Source: JBKEDG01 sp047973085 (GTDB taxonomy: Bacteria; Bacillota_I; Bacilli_A; JBKEDG01). From it: DNA of 32,105 bases. Both the position numbers and the translations under genes were made by a program. Location of the stretch: the NCBI GenBank assembly GCA_047973085.1, contig JBKEBI010000040.1:1-32105 (forward strand), given 5' to 3'. The notes beneath the pieces were generated by a model. The model did not search any database and was not told the DNA's origin. It was given only the letters and a program-made list of their open reading frames with translations. The stretch's first letter is position 1. Each line of letters begins with the position of its first letter. This document shows positions 7,110 to 13,833 of this stretch, piece after piece.

Positions 7110-7303
7110 TATAAATCTAACTTACAAACTAAAATATAAGCATAATATAATTTAAATTCATTAATAATTATTATAAAAACTGTTTCTTAGTAGAGTTTGC
7201 ATTTTACATACTAATTATGCATATAAATTATTTTTCAAAGATACCAACATAATAGTGTCAATATATTCCTATTTACTGTAATTATATAAGTGGTATGCAC
7301 ACT

Positions 7304-7332
7304 AAAAAATACCAGAGTTAATTCTGGTATTT
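7304..7332 (-). terminator. terminator of the leucine-rich-repeat protein
   Basis: AAATACCAGA (7307-7316) and TCTGGTATTT (7323-7332) form a perfect 10-bp stem. On the minus strand a run of T (complement of 7304-7309) follows. The stretch 7110-7303 between this and the ars promoter is AT-rich and holds nothing I can support. Confidence 0.88.
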
Positions 7333-7379
7333 CCTCAAATTACATATATAAATATATTGCTACTTCTATAATTTAAAAT

Positions 7380-8638
7380 TTAGTTATTAAAGTATCCTTT
7401 TTTTAATTTCATGAATCCTGAAACTGCTAAAATCATCAATGCAAATATACCTATCAAACTAAAGCTATTTCCCGTTTTAGTAAGTGTAGTTTCCTCATCT
7501 GTATCAGTTGGATCTTCTGGATCAGTTGGGTCTTCTGGATCAGTTGGGTCTACTATCTCTTCACCAACAACAGTTACTTGAATTGTTGCTGTTACAGTAA
7601 ATCCATATGCATCAGTAACAGCTAGTTCTACTGGATAAGTTCCAGGTTTATTTAAATTTAAAGCTTCTTTATCTAATACTTCTATACTATCCGTTAGATC
7701 CACATCAAGCCCGTCTTTAGCTAGCGCAAGTGCTCTGCTGATGATATCAGCGTCTAGTAGCTCTGAATAAATATCAATTTCAAAATCATCTGCTGTTATT
7801 GTTGGAGTTCCCACATTTGTAACTGTTTGTTTTACTAAAACTGTTATATAAACTCCTACTCCAAAATCATATCTTTCTGCCCATTGTGCAATACTTCTAC
7901 TTGTTCCTTCATTAATAGTGTAGGTAGTTGGTGAAACATAATCTATAATACTTCCATCAACACCTATTACGGCAGGATCAAGTGCAAATGTTGGATTTTG
8001 AATATACTTATCTTCTAAAATTAATTGTTGATTATGAAAAGACATAGTAACAGTTCCTAATTGAGCTAGTGCTCCAAGCGAACTAAAATCTGAAATATAA
8101 TTATTAGTAATGGATAAATCCTTTAACTTTGTACTATTTGCCAAAGGGCTTACATCACTAATTTCATTATAATTCATCGTCAGATACACAAGCTGTGTAA
8201 GATTACTAAGTACACTTATATCTTGGACCTCATTATAAGATAAATTTAATATTCTTAAACTTGTTAAATTACTAAGTGGACTTATATCACTTATGCTAGC
8301 TCTCATTATTATAAGCTCTTCTAGCTTAGTCAAATTCGCTATCGGACTCAAATCATCAATTGATAAAGTTCCTCCTCTTATATCTAATACTTTTAGATTT
8401 GTAGCATATTCTAACCCTTCTAAATTAGCAACATCTGTATTGTAGCAAGTAAGACTTGTAACAGTAAGCATTTGCTCTTCTGTAATTGATGCATCATCAG
8501 CTTGACCAAGTACTGCGTTTATACAAGACCTTAGTCCATCATCAACAATAACTGCCTCTGCTGCATTTATATTCTCGCTTGCAGAAAATATACTGCTAAT
8601 TATTATAATAAGCACCATAGTTTTTTTATCATCATCAT
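7380..8638 (-). CDS. internalin-like leucine-rich-repeat wall protein, possibly phase-variable
   Basis: Secreted and wall-anchored by features. After a hydrophobic signal (MVLIIIISSIFSA, cleavage near NAAEA) come a cap, about five internalin-type 22-residue repeats (NLTxLxxLxLxxNxISDISPL), a beta-rich Ig-like region, a bacterial Ig-like domain ending in TATIQVTVV, a PTDPED-repeat wall spacer, LTKTG, a membrane helix and KLKKG. The long frame is open to 8675, but nothing there has a ribosome binding site. GAGGGG lies before ATGATGATG at 8638-8630, and that triplet is out of frame by one base at the A7 run 8621-8627: as written it gives 11 codons, while one more A gives MMMIKKTMVLIIII and a 419-residue protein. 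An in-frame ATG at 8618 lacks a site. Either the tract switches expression, slippage occurs, or the base count is wrong. Likely an adhesin; ligand unknown. Confidence 0.85.
7503..7550 (-). repeat. 18-bp tandem repeat encoding PTDPED spacer
   Basis: Units starting at 7503, 7521 and 7539 (ATCAGTTGGRTCTTCTGG) run 2.7 times with one variant base. They encode the Pro-Thr-Asp-Pro-Glu-Asp spacer before the sorting signal. Copy number is likely to vary between strains. Confidence 0.8.
8621..8638 (-). promoter_or_regulatory. A7 tract and triple ATG at the start of the leucine-rich-repeat gene
   Basis: Reading the minus strand, ATGATGATGATAAAAAAAC spans 8638-8620. The ribosome binding site AGAGGGG ends six or seven bases before it. 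The A7 run (8627-8621) puts the triplet one base out of frame with the body of the gene, so an added A joins them. Confidence 0.7.
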
Positions 8639-8683
8639 AAAATCCCCTCTTTATATTATATTTTATATTATACAATTTATTTT

Positions 8684-8697
8684 TACACTCCAGTGTA
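8684..8697. promoter_or_regulatory. TACACT-CC-AGTGTA dyad upstream of the leucine-rich-repeat gene
   Basis: A perfect 6-2-6 palindrome, 46 bases above the ATG triplet and just below a TATAAT-like element on the minus strand at about 8711-8706. The position fits a repressor operator; the regulator is unknown. Confidence 0.45.
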
Positions 8698-8815
8698 TCT
8701 TTATATTATATCAGAACTATTAATTAAATTAAAGTCAATTACTCATAAATTAAGTAAAGTGTGTACATTTTTAACTCATACAATGGCGTTTGTTGTTAAG
8801 TTAACTTAGCTATTA

Positions 8816-8841
8816 AATAATACAGCATTATTTGTATTATT
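8816..8841 (-). terminator. AT-rich hairpin after the lipoprotein gene
   Basis: AATAATACA (8816-8824) and TGTATTATT (8833-8841) are exact complements with an 8-base loop. No T run follows on the minus strand, so it is a weak candidate for ending the 8893-9456 gene. Confidence 0.3.
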
Positions 8842-8892
8842 TCTGCATTACTTTCATACACCTATACTATAAATTTTATTTTAAATATTTGG

Positions 8893-9456
8893 CTATTTAA
8901 CCTCAATATTAATGGTTTTATTTTCGTCATGATAATAAAAATTCTTTGCATCAATATAAATTTTTAGCTCATATTTATCTCCATTATCATATACACCTGA
9001 AGCTATATAATAATTTTCATTTTTTTTATATTCTACATCATATTTTTCATTAAAAAATCCGGAATTATAAACTTCTTGCATTGTCGTATCAAATAGATTT
9101 TGAAAATTTTCTGTTTTGCACATATTTTCAACCATTTCAGGGTTATCACTGTAAACCTCTTTATTTATCTCTACTTTATAATTATTTTCATCACCACAAT
9201 AAAATATCGCTTTTGAATTATCTATCTCAATAATTAATTGAAATGTGTTATTCGAATTTATTTCAATATCAAATCTATCATATGAATTACTTTTTGAACT
9301 ATTAAAACTTAGTATATATCCATTTTTAATAGCATTATCTTTAAAATTATCAAACTCTTCTTCCATTTCTCCCATATTTTTTAAATTCTTTGAAGTATTA
9401 AAACACGAAGTATTAAAGATTGTGAAAATTAAAACAGCTATAAGAAATTTTTTCAT
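8893..9456 (-). CDS. predicted lipoprotein of unknown function
   Basis: A 187-residue secreted protein. Residues 1-17 are Lys-Lys then hydrophobic, ending IFNTSC, a loose lipobox with Cys17 as the likely lipidated residue. The remainder is polar, rich in Asn, Lys, Glu and Tyr, with alternating beta-strand patterns, and I do not recognise a family. The frame opens 18 codons earlier, but ATG at 9456 is preceded by AAGGGGG. It is a single gene with a good promoter at 9482-9510. No neighbour suggests a job. Confidence 0.75.
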   Translation of the reverse strand: MKKFLIAVLIFTIFNTSCFNTSKNLKNMGEMEEEFDNFKDNAIKNGYILSFNSSKSNSYDRFDIEINSNNTFQLIIEIDNSKAIFYCGDENNYKVEINKEVYSDNPEMVENMCKTENFQNLFDTTMQEVYNSGFFNEKYDVEYKKNENYYIASGVYDNGDKYELKIYIDAKNFYYHDENKTINIEVK

Positions 9457-9481
9457 AATTTTCCCCCTTAGAGTTATATAT

Positions 9482-9510
9482 ATTATAATATATATATCAA
9501 TTATTTTCAA
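9482..9510 (-). promoter_or_regulatory. promoter of the lipoprotein gene
   Basis: On the minus strand TTGAAA (9510-9505) and TATAAT (9487-9482) have exactly 17 bp between them and lie 26 bases above the start codon. Confidence 0.7.
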
Positions 9511-9581
9511 ATTCCTAATTTGCTACATTTACAATATTAATACTAATTTTTATCTAATAGTAATACTAATATTTAATATAA

Positions 9582-9842
9582 TTATTTAGTATCTTTAATT
9601 ATTTTATCGCAAAAATTTGCAACATCAATTCCTATATAGTCTACAGCACTAACATCTAAACTTATTCCTTCTTCTAAAAATTCTATCACTTTAAAATATA
9701 TTTCCATATCTTCTACACCAATTTTAAAAAAGTATTTTTGAATTTGCTTGTACATTATTTGATAATCTTTAGGGAAAGATTTAGTTCGTGAAATATTTTC
9801 TCTCCAAATTTTTTTATTTTCTAATATTTCTTGAAAACTCAT
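9582..9842 (-). CDS. DUF1048 protein (second copy)
   Basis: An 86-residue small cytosolic helical protein. The pattern W-x-x-x-x-x-R-x-K-x-x-P-x-DYQxxYKxIQKY followed by a helix ending VANFCDKII is that of DUF1048, a family usually found next to PadR regulators in Bacillota. ATG at 9842 lies one base after the stop of the preceding gene, with AGGTGA before it; a GTG at 9851 is also in frame but has no site. It is the last gene of the padR operon. Its function is unknown. It shares the DYQI motif and FC-x-x-(I/L) ending with its neighbour, so the two are diverged duplicates. Confidence 0.85.
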   Translation of the reverse strand: MSFQEILENKKIWRENISRTKSFPKDYQIMYKQIQKYFFKIGVEDMEIYFKVIEFLEEGISLDVSAVDYIGIDVANFCDKIIKDTK

Positions 9843-9843
9843 T

Positions 9844-10185
9844 TTATTCACCTAATTTCTTTCTGATATTTTTATTTAACTTTCTTTTGCACTTATCTTG
9901 ATATGTATTAACATCATCTCCCATTAATTCTCTACAAAATTCTTCTACTGAAGTATCAAGAAGTAGGCCTACATTACTATACTGAGAAGCTTCCTCAAAC
10001 ATTGAGACAACCTCTTCAAATACATTCATTAAATTTCTTCCAGTAAAATCACTATGTAGCCATAAGTTGTTTTTTACTTCTTTAAAACAAATTTGATAAT
10101 CACTTGGTAATTTAGAAACCCTTTTTTCAAAATCGTCCATCTTTTTATTCATGTCTTTGCCTGTAATTTTATCAAGAAATCTCAT
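9844..10185 (-). CDS. DUF1048 protein (first copy)
   Basis: A 113-residue cytosolic helical protein of the DUF1048 family. It has LPSDYQICFKEVKNNLW in the middle and SVEEFCRELM later, followed by a basic tail (KCKRKLNKNIRKK) that the second copy lacks. ATG at 10185 has AAGGAG nine bases before it and shares its A with the TAA of padR (TAATG), so translation is coupled. No catalytic residues are evident. Its place between a PadR repressor and a paralogue suggests a role in the same response. Confidence 0.85.
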   Translation of the reverse strand: MRFLDKITGKDMNKKMDDFEKRVSKLPSDYQICFKEVKNNLWLHSDFTGRNLMNVFEEVVSMFEEASQYSNVGLLLDTSVEEFCRELMGDDVNTYQDKCKRKLNKNIRKKLGE

Positions 10186-10508
10186 TATTTTTTCTCCTTT
10201 AGCTCTTTTAATTTTATTGACATAAATTCCCATTTCTCCCAAAACTTTAAAAGCTCTTCTTCTCCTAAACTGCTAAGTCTATAAACCTTTCTATGAGGAC
10301 CTACCTCTGATGGTATTTTTCTACTATTTAACATTTTATTTTTTTCAAGCCTAATTAGAATTGTATAAACTGTTCCTGCTGCAATATCAGATATACCTAG
10401 ATCATTTAATCTCTTTGTTATTTCATAGCCATAGATTTCTTCCTTACTAATAACTTCTAAAACACAACCTTCAAGTACTCCTTTTAACATTTCTGTAATA
10501 TTATTCAT
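10185..10508 (-). CDS. PadR-family transcriptional regulator
   Basis: A 107-residue winged-helix repressor. IYGYEITKRL, then GTVYTILIRLEKNKMLNSR and the wing GPHRKVYRLSSLGEEEL are the PadR signature. It is a short PadR-s2 type with one C-terminal helix for dimerisation. AGGAGGG precedes the ATG. It leads an operon of three with two DUF1048 genes, translationally coupled to the first. The promoter at 10544-10572 is covered by repeated TAGTATCAC and a 12-bp palindrome, so autorepression is likely. Regulators of this type often respond to phenolics, antibiotics or envelope stress; the inducer here is unknown. Confidence 0.93.
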   Translation of the reverse strand: MNNITEMLKGVLEGCVLEVISKEEIYGYEITKRLNDLGISDIAAGTVYTILIRLEKNKMLNSRKIPSEVGPHRKVYRLSSLGEEELLKFWEKWEFMSIKLKELKEKK

Positions 10509-10521
10509 ACGCCCTCCTATG

Positions 10522-10572
10522 TAGTATCACTTATTACTACTATATAGTATCACATAGTAGCTTTAAAGTCAA
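10522..10572 (-). promoter_or_regulatory. padR promoter with operator repeats
   Basis: On the minus strand TTGACT (10572-10567) and TACTAT (10549-10544) are 17 bp apart. TAGTATCAC occurs twice in direct orientation (10522-10530 and 10545-10553, plus strand), and TACTATATAGTA (10538-10549) is a perfect palindrome over the -10. Confidence 0.78.
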
Positions 10573-10573
10573 C

Positions 10574-10598
10574 AAAAAAACAAGTGGATTACCACTTG
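10574..10598 (-). terminator. terminator of the glutathione peroxidase gene
   Basis: CAAGTGG (10581-10587) and CCACTTG (10592-10598) pair around ATTA. On the minus strand seven T follow (10580-10574). It starts four bases after the stop codon. Confidence 0.92.
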
Positions 10599-10601
10599 CT
10601 A

Positions 10602-11135
10602 TTATAATAGTTCTTCTATTGCTGAAGTCATCTTCTCTGGTTCATATGCAGGAGCAAATCTTTCAACAACATTTCCCTCTTTGTCTATAAGAAATTTTCC
10701 AAAATTCCACACTATGTCTGAAGGATCATTTATTGGTTGAATTGCCTTTACTGTAGCTTCAAATGCTTTAGTTTTTAAATTTCCTTTGTCTTTTGGAGCC
10801 TGCTCCTTTAACCATTTATATAATGGGTCAGCACTTTCACCATTAACATCAATTTTTTTAAACCTTGGGAAAGTAGTTCCATAAGTTAGTGAACAAAAAC
10901 TTGCTATTTCTGCGTCACTTTCAGGTGCTTGTTCTTTAAATTGATTACATGGGAAGTCAAGAATTTCAAAATCTTGTCCTTTATATTTTTCATATACTTT
11001 TTCTAAATTTTCATATTGAGGTGTAAGTCCACATTTTGTTGCTGTATTTACAATGAGTAAAACTTTTCCTTTATATGCTGATAAATCAAAATCTTCTCCA
11101 TTAACATCTTTTACTTTAAAATCATAAATATTCAT
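10602..11135 (-). CDS. glutathione peroxidase-family thiol peroxidase
   Basis: A 177-residue cytosolic peroxidase (BsaA/GPx family) that reduces organic and hydrogen peroxides. The catalytic set is visible: Cys35 in NTATKCGLT (Cys form, not selenocysteine), Gln69 in FPCNQFKEQ, and Trp143-Asn144 in VWNFGKFLI. Cys81 or Cys63 may act as the resolving Cys. In bacteria these enzymes normally take electrons from thioredoxin rather than glutathione. TAAAGGAG precedes the ATG. It lies 48 bases after the OhrR-like regulator in one leftward transcript, giving a peroxide-sensing regulon of two genes. Confidence 0.95.
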   Translation of the reverse strand: MNIYDFKVKDVNGEDFDLSAYKGKVLLIVNTATKCGLTPQYENLEKVYEKYKGQDFEILDFPCNQFKEQAPESDAEIASFCSLTYGTTFPRFKKIDVNGESADPLYKWLKEQAPKDKGNLKTKAFEATVKAIQPINDPSDIVWNFGKFLIDKEGNVVERFAPAYEPEKMTSAIEELL

Positions 11136-11183
11136 AGTTATTCTCCTTTAATGCTTATTGCGAAAAAAATATTTGTAATAAAC

Positions 11184-11600
11184 CTATTCATCAAGTATTT
11201 TATATAATAATTTGTATAGCAACACAGCTTCATCTTGACTAATGTTAATGCAATCACTTATTTTATTTGGAATATCTTTAGCTTTTATTTTTAAATCTTC
11301 TCCAGCTTTTGTAATTGTAATAACCAAACTTCTTTCATCTTCTTTTGAACGCTCTCTTGTTACTAATCCATACTTTTCTAAACGTTTTATTACGGGAGTG
11401 ATTGTTCCTGAATCTAAATATAAAATTTTACCTAATTCCTTTGCACTAATTTCCTTCTTTTCCCACAAGACCATCATTACAATGTATTGAGTGTATGTCA
11501 AATCTAATTCTTTTAAGAATGGTCCATACTTCTTTACAATTTCTTTTGATGCAACATACAATGGAAAGCAAAGTTGATTTTCTAATTTTAATAAATCCAT
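11184..11600 (-). CDS. MarR/OhrR-type organic peroxide regulator
   Basis: A 138-residue winged-helix repressor of the OhrR branch of MarR. The N-terminal LENQLCFPLYVASKEI contains Cys11 at the place of the OhrR sensing Cys, followed by LTYTQYIVMMVLW with the conserved tyrosines; the recognition helix is DSGTITPVIKRLEKYGLV and the wing RSKEDERS. Only this one Cys is in the sensor region, so it is a one-Cys type that would use a small thiol partner. GGAGG eight bases ahead of ATG at 11600 sets the start; an earlier in-frame ATG lies at 11618 without a site. Its partner gene encodes a peroxidase, supporting the role. Confidence 0.92.
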   Translation of the reverse strand: MDLLKLENQLCFPLYVASKEIVKKYGPFLKELDLTYTQYIVMMVLWEKKEISAKELGKILYLDSGTITPVIKRLEKYGLVTRERSKEDERSLVITITKAGEDLKIKAKDIPNKISDCINISQDEAVLLYKLLYKILDE

Positions 11601-11616
11601 AACAACATCCTCCATC

Positions 11617-11670
11617 ACTAAAATACTTCTTAGTTTATTTTAGTATACAACAAAAACATTTTGATGTCAA
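11617..11670 (-). promoter_or_regulatory. promoter and operator of the ohrR-gpx operon
   Basis: On the minus strand TTGACA (11670-11665) and TATACT (11647-11642) are 17 bp apart. ACTAAAATA (11617-11625) and TATTTTAGT (11636-11644) are exact complements ten bases apart, covering the -10 and the start of transcription. Confidence 0.85.
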
Positions 11671-11694
11671 GCAAAATTAAATTGTGCACAATCT

Positions 11695-13011
11695 TTATTT
11701 CGATTCTAATATTACTAAGGACTCAGAATGAGCTGTATGTGCAAACATATCAAATACGTAAGCCTTTTTTAATATATAGTAGTCTTCCAAAAATTTGAGA
11801 TCTCTTGCTAGTGTAGAACTACTACATGACATATAAACTATTTTTTTAAACTTATTTTTAATAATAAAATCTAAAAACTTTTTACTACATCCACTTCTTG
11901 GAGGATCTGTAATTACTACATCAAATTCAAGATTAAGTTTAGATACTTCATCACCTACATCTCCATTTATAAACCTTACATTATGTAGATTATTTAAATC
12001 CTTATTTACAATCGCATCTTGATAAGAGCTCTTACTTAATTCAATACCTACAATGCTTTTAACTTTTGAAGCAAGATACAAAGTAATTGACCCAACTCCA
12101 CTATAGGCATCTAAAACAGATTCATTTTCACTAACGTGTTCTTTAATAATATCATACATTTTTTTCATTACCGAAGTATTAATTTGAAAATATGAATTTG
12201 GTGATACCATGCATTTTATTTCTTCTATTTCATACATCAATGTAGAAGTTCCATAAATAATTTTGTTATTATTACTTAAAATCTGCTTTCGATTACCCAT
12301 ATTTATATTAATAATTATACTTACAACTAGAGGATTAGATTTCAATTCTTCTGCAATTCTTTCTAAAATTTCACTATTTTTACTTACAACAAAAATAATC
12401 ATAAATTCGTTTCTATTATTTCTACGATAAACAATATCTCTTAAAATTCCAGTTTTTGTTTTGTAGTCATATGCTTTCAAATAATATCTATTTACAAGTT
12501 CTACTATAAAGTCATGTAGCTTCATACCCTCATCGTTTAACATCAAACAATTATTGGCAGCAATTTCATAACTCCCTTTTCTATATGGTCCAATCACTAC
12601 TTTATTTTTCTGATTTAACGCATGCATCACTACTTTACTACGATACCCATATTTATCTGTTTCTTCTATATTATTTATTAAATCTAACTTTATACCTTGT
12701 TTTTTAAAATTATTTTTGACATTATCATATTTAACTGCAGTTTTTAACTCATTATTCATATGTGATACATCACATCCACCACATTCAAAATACTTAGGAC
12801 ATTCAGGTTCAATTCGCTTGAAAGAATCTCTGTTTCTTTCAATTGCTTCTCCATATGCAAAAGATTTCTTTATATCTGTAATTATAATTTCTGCTTCTTC
12901 ATCTGGTAAAAGATTAGATACAAAAACTATGATATCCTCAATTTTGCACACTCCAAGTCCTTCATATGATAACCCTTGACATATTGTTTTAAATCTTTGA
13001 TCAATTTCCAT
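11695..13011 (-). CDS. rlmD: 23S rRNA (uracil-5-)-methyltransferase, RlmD/RumA family
   Basis: A 438-residue SAM-dependent enzyme that makes 5-methyluridine in RNA. The order is a TRAM domain (GLSYEGLGVCK, about 1-60), a 4Fe-4S site CPKYFECGGC (Cys71, Cys77, Cys80) with Cys155 as the probable fourth ligand, and a Rossmann methyltransferase with VLDAYSGVGSI and TDPPRSGC. The nucleophile Cys396 sits in MSCSSSTLARDL and the base Glu430 in HTAHSESL. Bacillota members often modify U747 and U1939 (RlmCD) or only one of them; sequence alone does not decide, and some relatives act on tRNA. AGGTGATGG lies before the ATG. It stands alone, separated from the gat operon by a terminator. Confidence 0.93.
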   Translation of the reverse strand: MEIDQRFKTICQGLSYEGLGVCKIEDIIVFVSNLLPDEEAEIIITDIKKSFAYGEAIERNRDSFKRIEPECPKYFECGGCDVSHMNNELKTAVKYDNVKNNFKKQGIKLDLINNIEETDKYGYRSKVVMHALNQKNKVVIGPYRKGSYEIAANNCLMLNDEGMKLHDFIVELVNRYYLKAYDYKTKTGILRDIVYRRNNRNEFMIIFVVSKNSEILERIAEELKSNPLVVSIIININMGNRKQILSNNNKIIYGTSTLMYEIEEIKCMVSPNSYFQINTSVMKKMYDIIKEHVSENESVLDAYSGVGSITLYLASKVKSIVGIELSKSSYQDAIVNKDLNNLHNVRFINGDVGDEVSKLNLEFDVVITDPPRSGCSKKFLDFIIKNKFKKIVYMSCSSSTLARDLKFLEDYYILKKAYVFDMFAHTAHSESLVILESK

Positions 13012-13023
13012 ACCATCACCTAT

Positions 13024-13044
13024 ATAAAAAGCCCAAACGGGCTT
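13024..13044 (-). terminator. terminator at the end of the lig-gat operon
   Basis: AAGCCC (13029-13034) and GGGCTT (13039-13044) pair around AAAC. On the minus strand T-rich sequence follows toward 13024. It separates the operon ending at 13048 from the methyltransferase gene. Confidence 0.88.
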
Positions 13045-13047
13045 AGA

Positions 13048-13806
13048 TTATTCTGTTGTTCCTTCTTCAGTTGGCTCAACAAATGTTCCGTCTGTTGCCA
13101 TCCAAGAAATATTGCCTCTTCCAACATTTAATGCTCCCATAATTGGGTAATCATTAACCCCTTCAGCTTCCTCTTCTGAAGTTATAATTGTAATTTGAAA
13201 GCTATATGTTTCAAAAATGTCTGGTTTGTCAGCAACACCTGCTTTATAAGCTTCACTAATAGCATTCATGACATCTGCTTTTGGAGTTCCAGCTTGAGTT
13301 GTATATATCACATATATGATTGGCCCTTGTTCTGTGGTAGACACTTCTTCAATTAAATCACTCCCTGAAGTTAATCCTTCAATATATTCTATATTTTCAT
13401 CAGAAATTGTTTCCACACTCAACTGCGCTGGAGTAGAAGGGTCTTTGTTATAATCTTGAAAAACAAAGAATACTGCAAAAAGTCCTGTTCCTATAACTAG
13501 AATAGCAACAACTATCCAGAAAATCTTTTCTGCATTTAATTTTGATTTCTTCTTTCTTTTTTTTCTTTTATTACTAACAATTGAATTCCCTAAATTTGTA
13601 CTTCCCGTTTTACCACTTTCTAAAAGACCAACTGGAATATCTTTAACATTAACTGTAGATTTTTTTGCTGCAGGTTTCTTTGCCGTTGGTTTTCTTTTAG
13701 TTGGTGCTCTTTTTGCCCCTGAAGCAGTTTTTTTTGCTGGTGACTTCTTTGTAGCTGTTTTTTTTGTAGTACTTTTTCTCTTTGGTGTTGTTTCACTATT
13801 TGCCAT
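13048..13806 (-). CDS. lysine-rich single-pass membrane protein of unknown function
   Basis: A 252-residue protein. Residues 1-50 are a histone-H1-like tail of Lys, Ala, Thr and Pro (KKTATKKSPAKKTA, KRKPTAKKPAAKK), then a short linker and a basic block KRKKRKKKSK, then a membrane helix (about 95-117, FWIVVAILVIGTGLFAVFFVF). The remainder, about 130 residues, is acidic and should lie outside the cell (positive-inside rule), with IYVIYTTQAGTPKADVMNAI. ATG at 13806 has AAGGA about ten bases before it; a GTG at 13815 is in frame but too close to that site. It is the last gene of the ligA-gatCAB operon, 27 bases after gatB, before a strong terminator. No domain is recognised. The tail could bind nucleic acid or acidic membrane lipid; that is inference. 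Confidence 0.8.
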   Translation of the reverse strand: MANSETTPKRKSTTKKTATKKSPAKKTASGAKRAPTKRKPTAKKPAAKKSTVNVKDIPVGLLESGKTGSTNLGNSIVSNKRKKRKKKSKLNAEKIFWIVVAILVIGTGLFAVFFVFQDYNKDPSTPAQLSVETISDENIEYIEGLTSGSDLIEEVSTTEQGPIIYVIYTTQAGTPKADVMNAISEAYKAGVADKPDIFETYSFQITIITSEEEAEGVNDYPIMGALNVGRGNISWMATDGTFVEPTEEGTTE

Positions 13807-13833
13807 ATAACTCACATCCTTTTAGATAGTTTC

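Noticed and set aside
7110..7303. Possible small gene between the ars promoter and the terminator at 7304
   Set aside because: No frame with a start, binding site and sensible composition; only AT-rich spacer is visible.
7503..7550. CRISPR or satellite locus
   Set aside because: The 18-bp units are contiguous and encode the Pro-Thr-Asp wall spacer.
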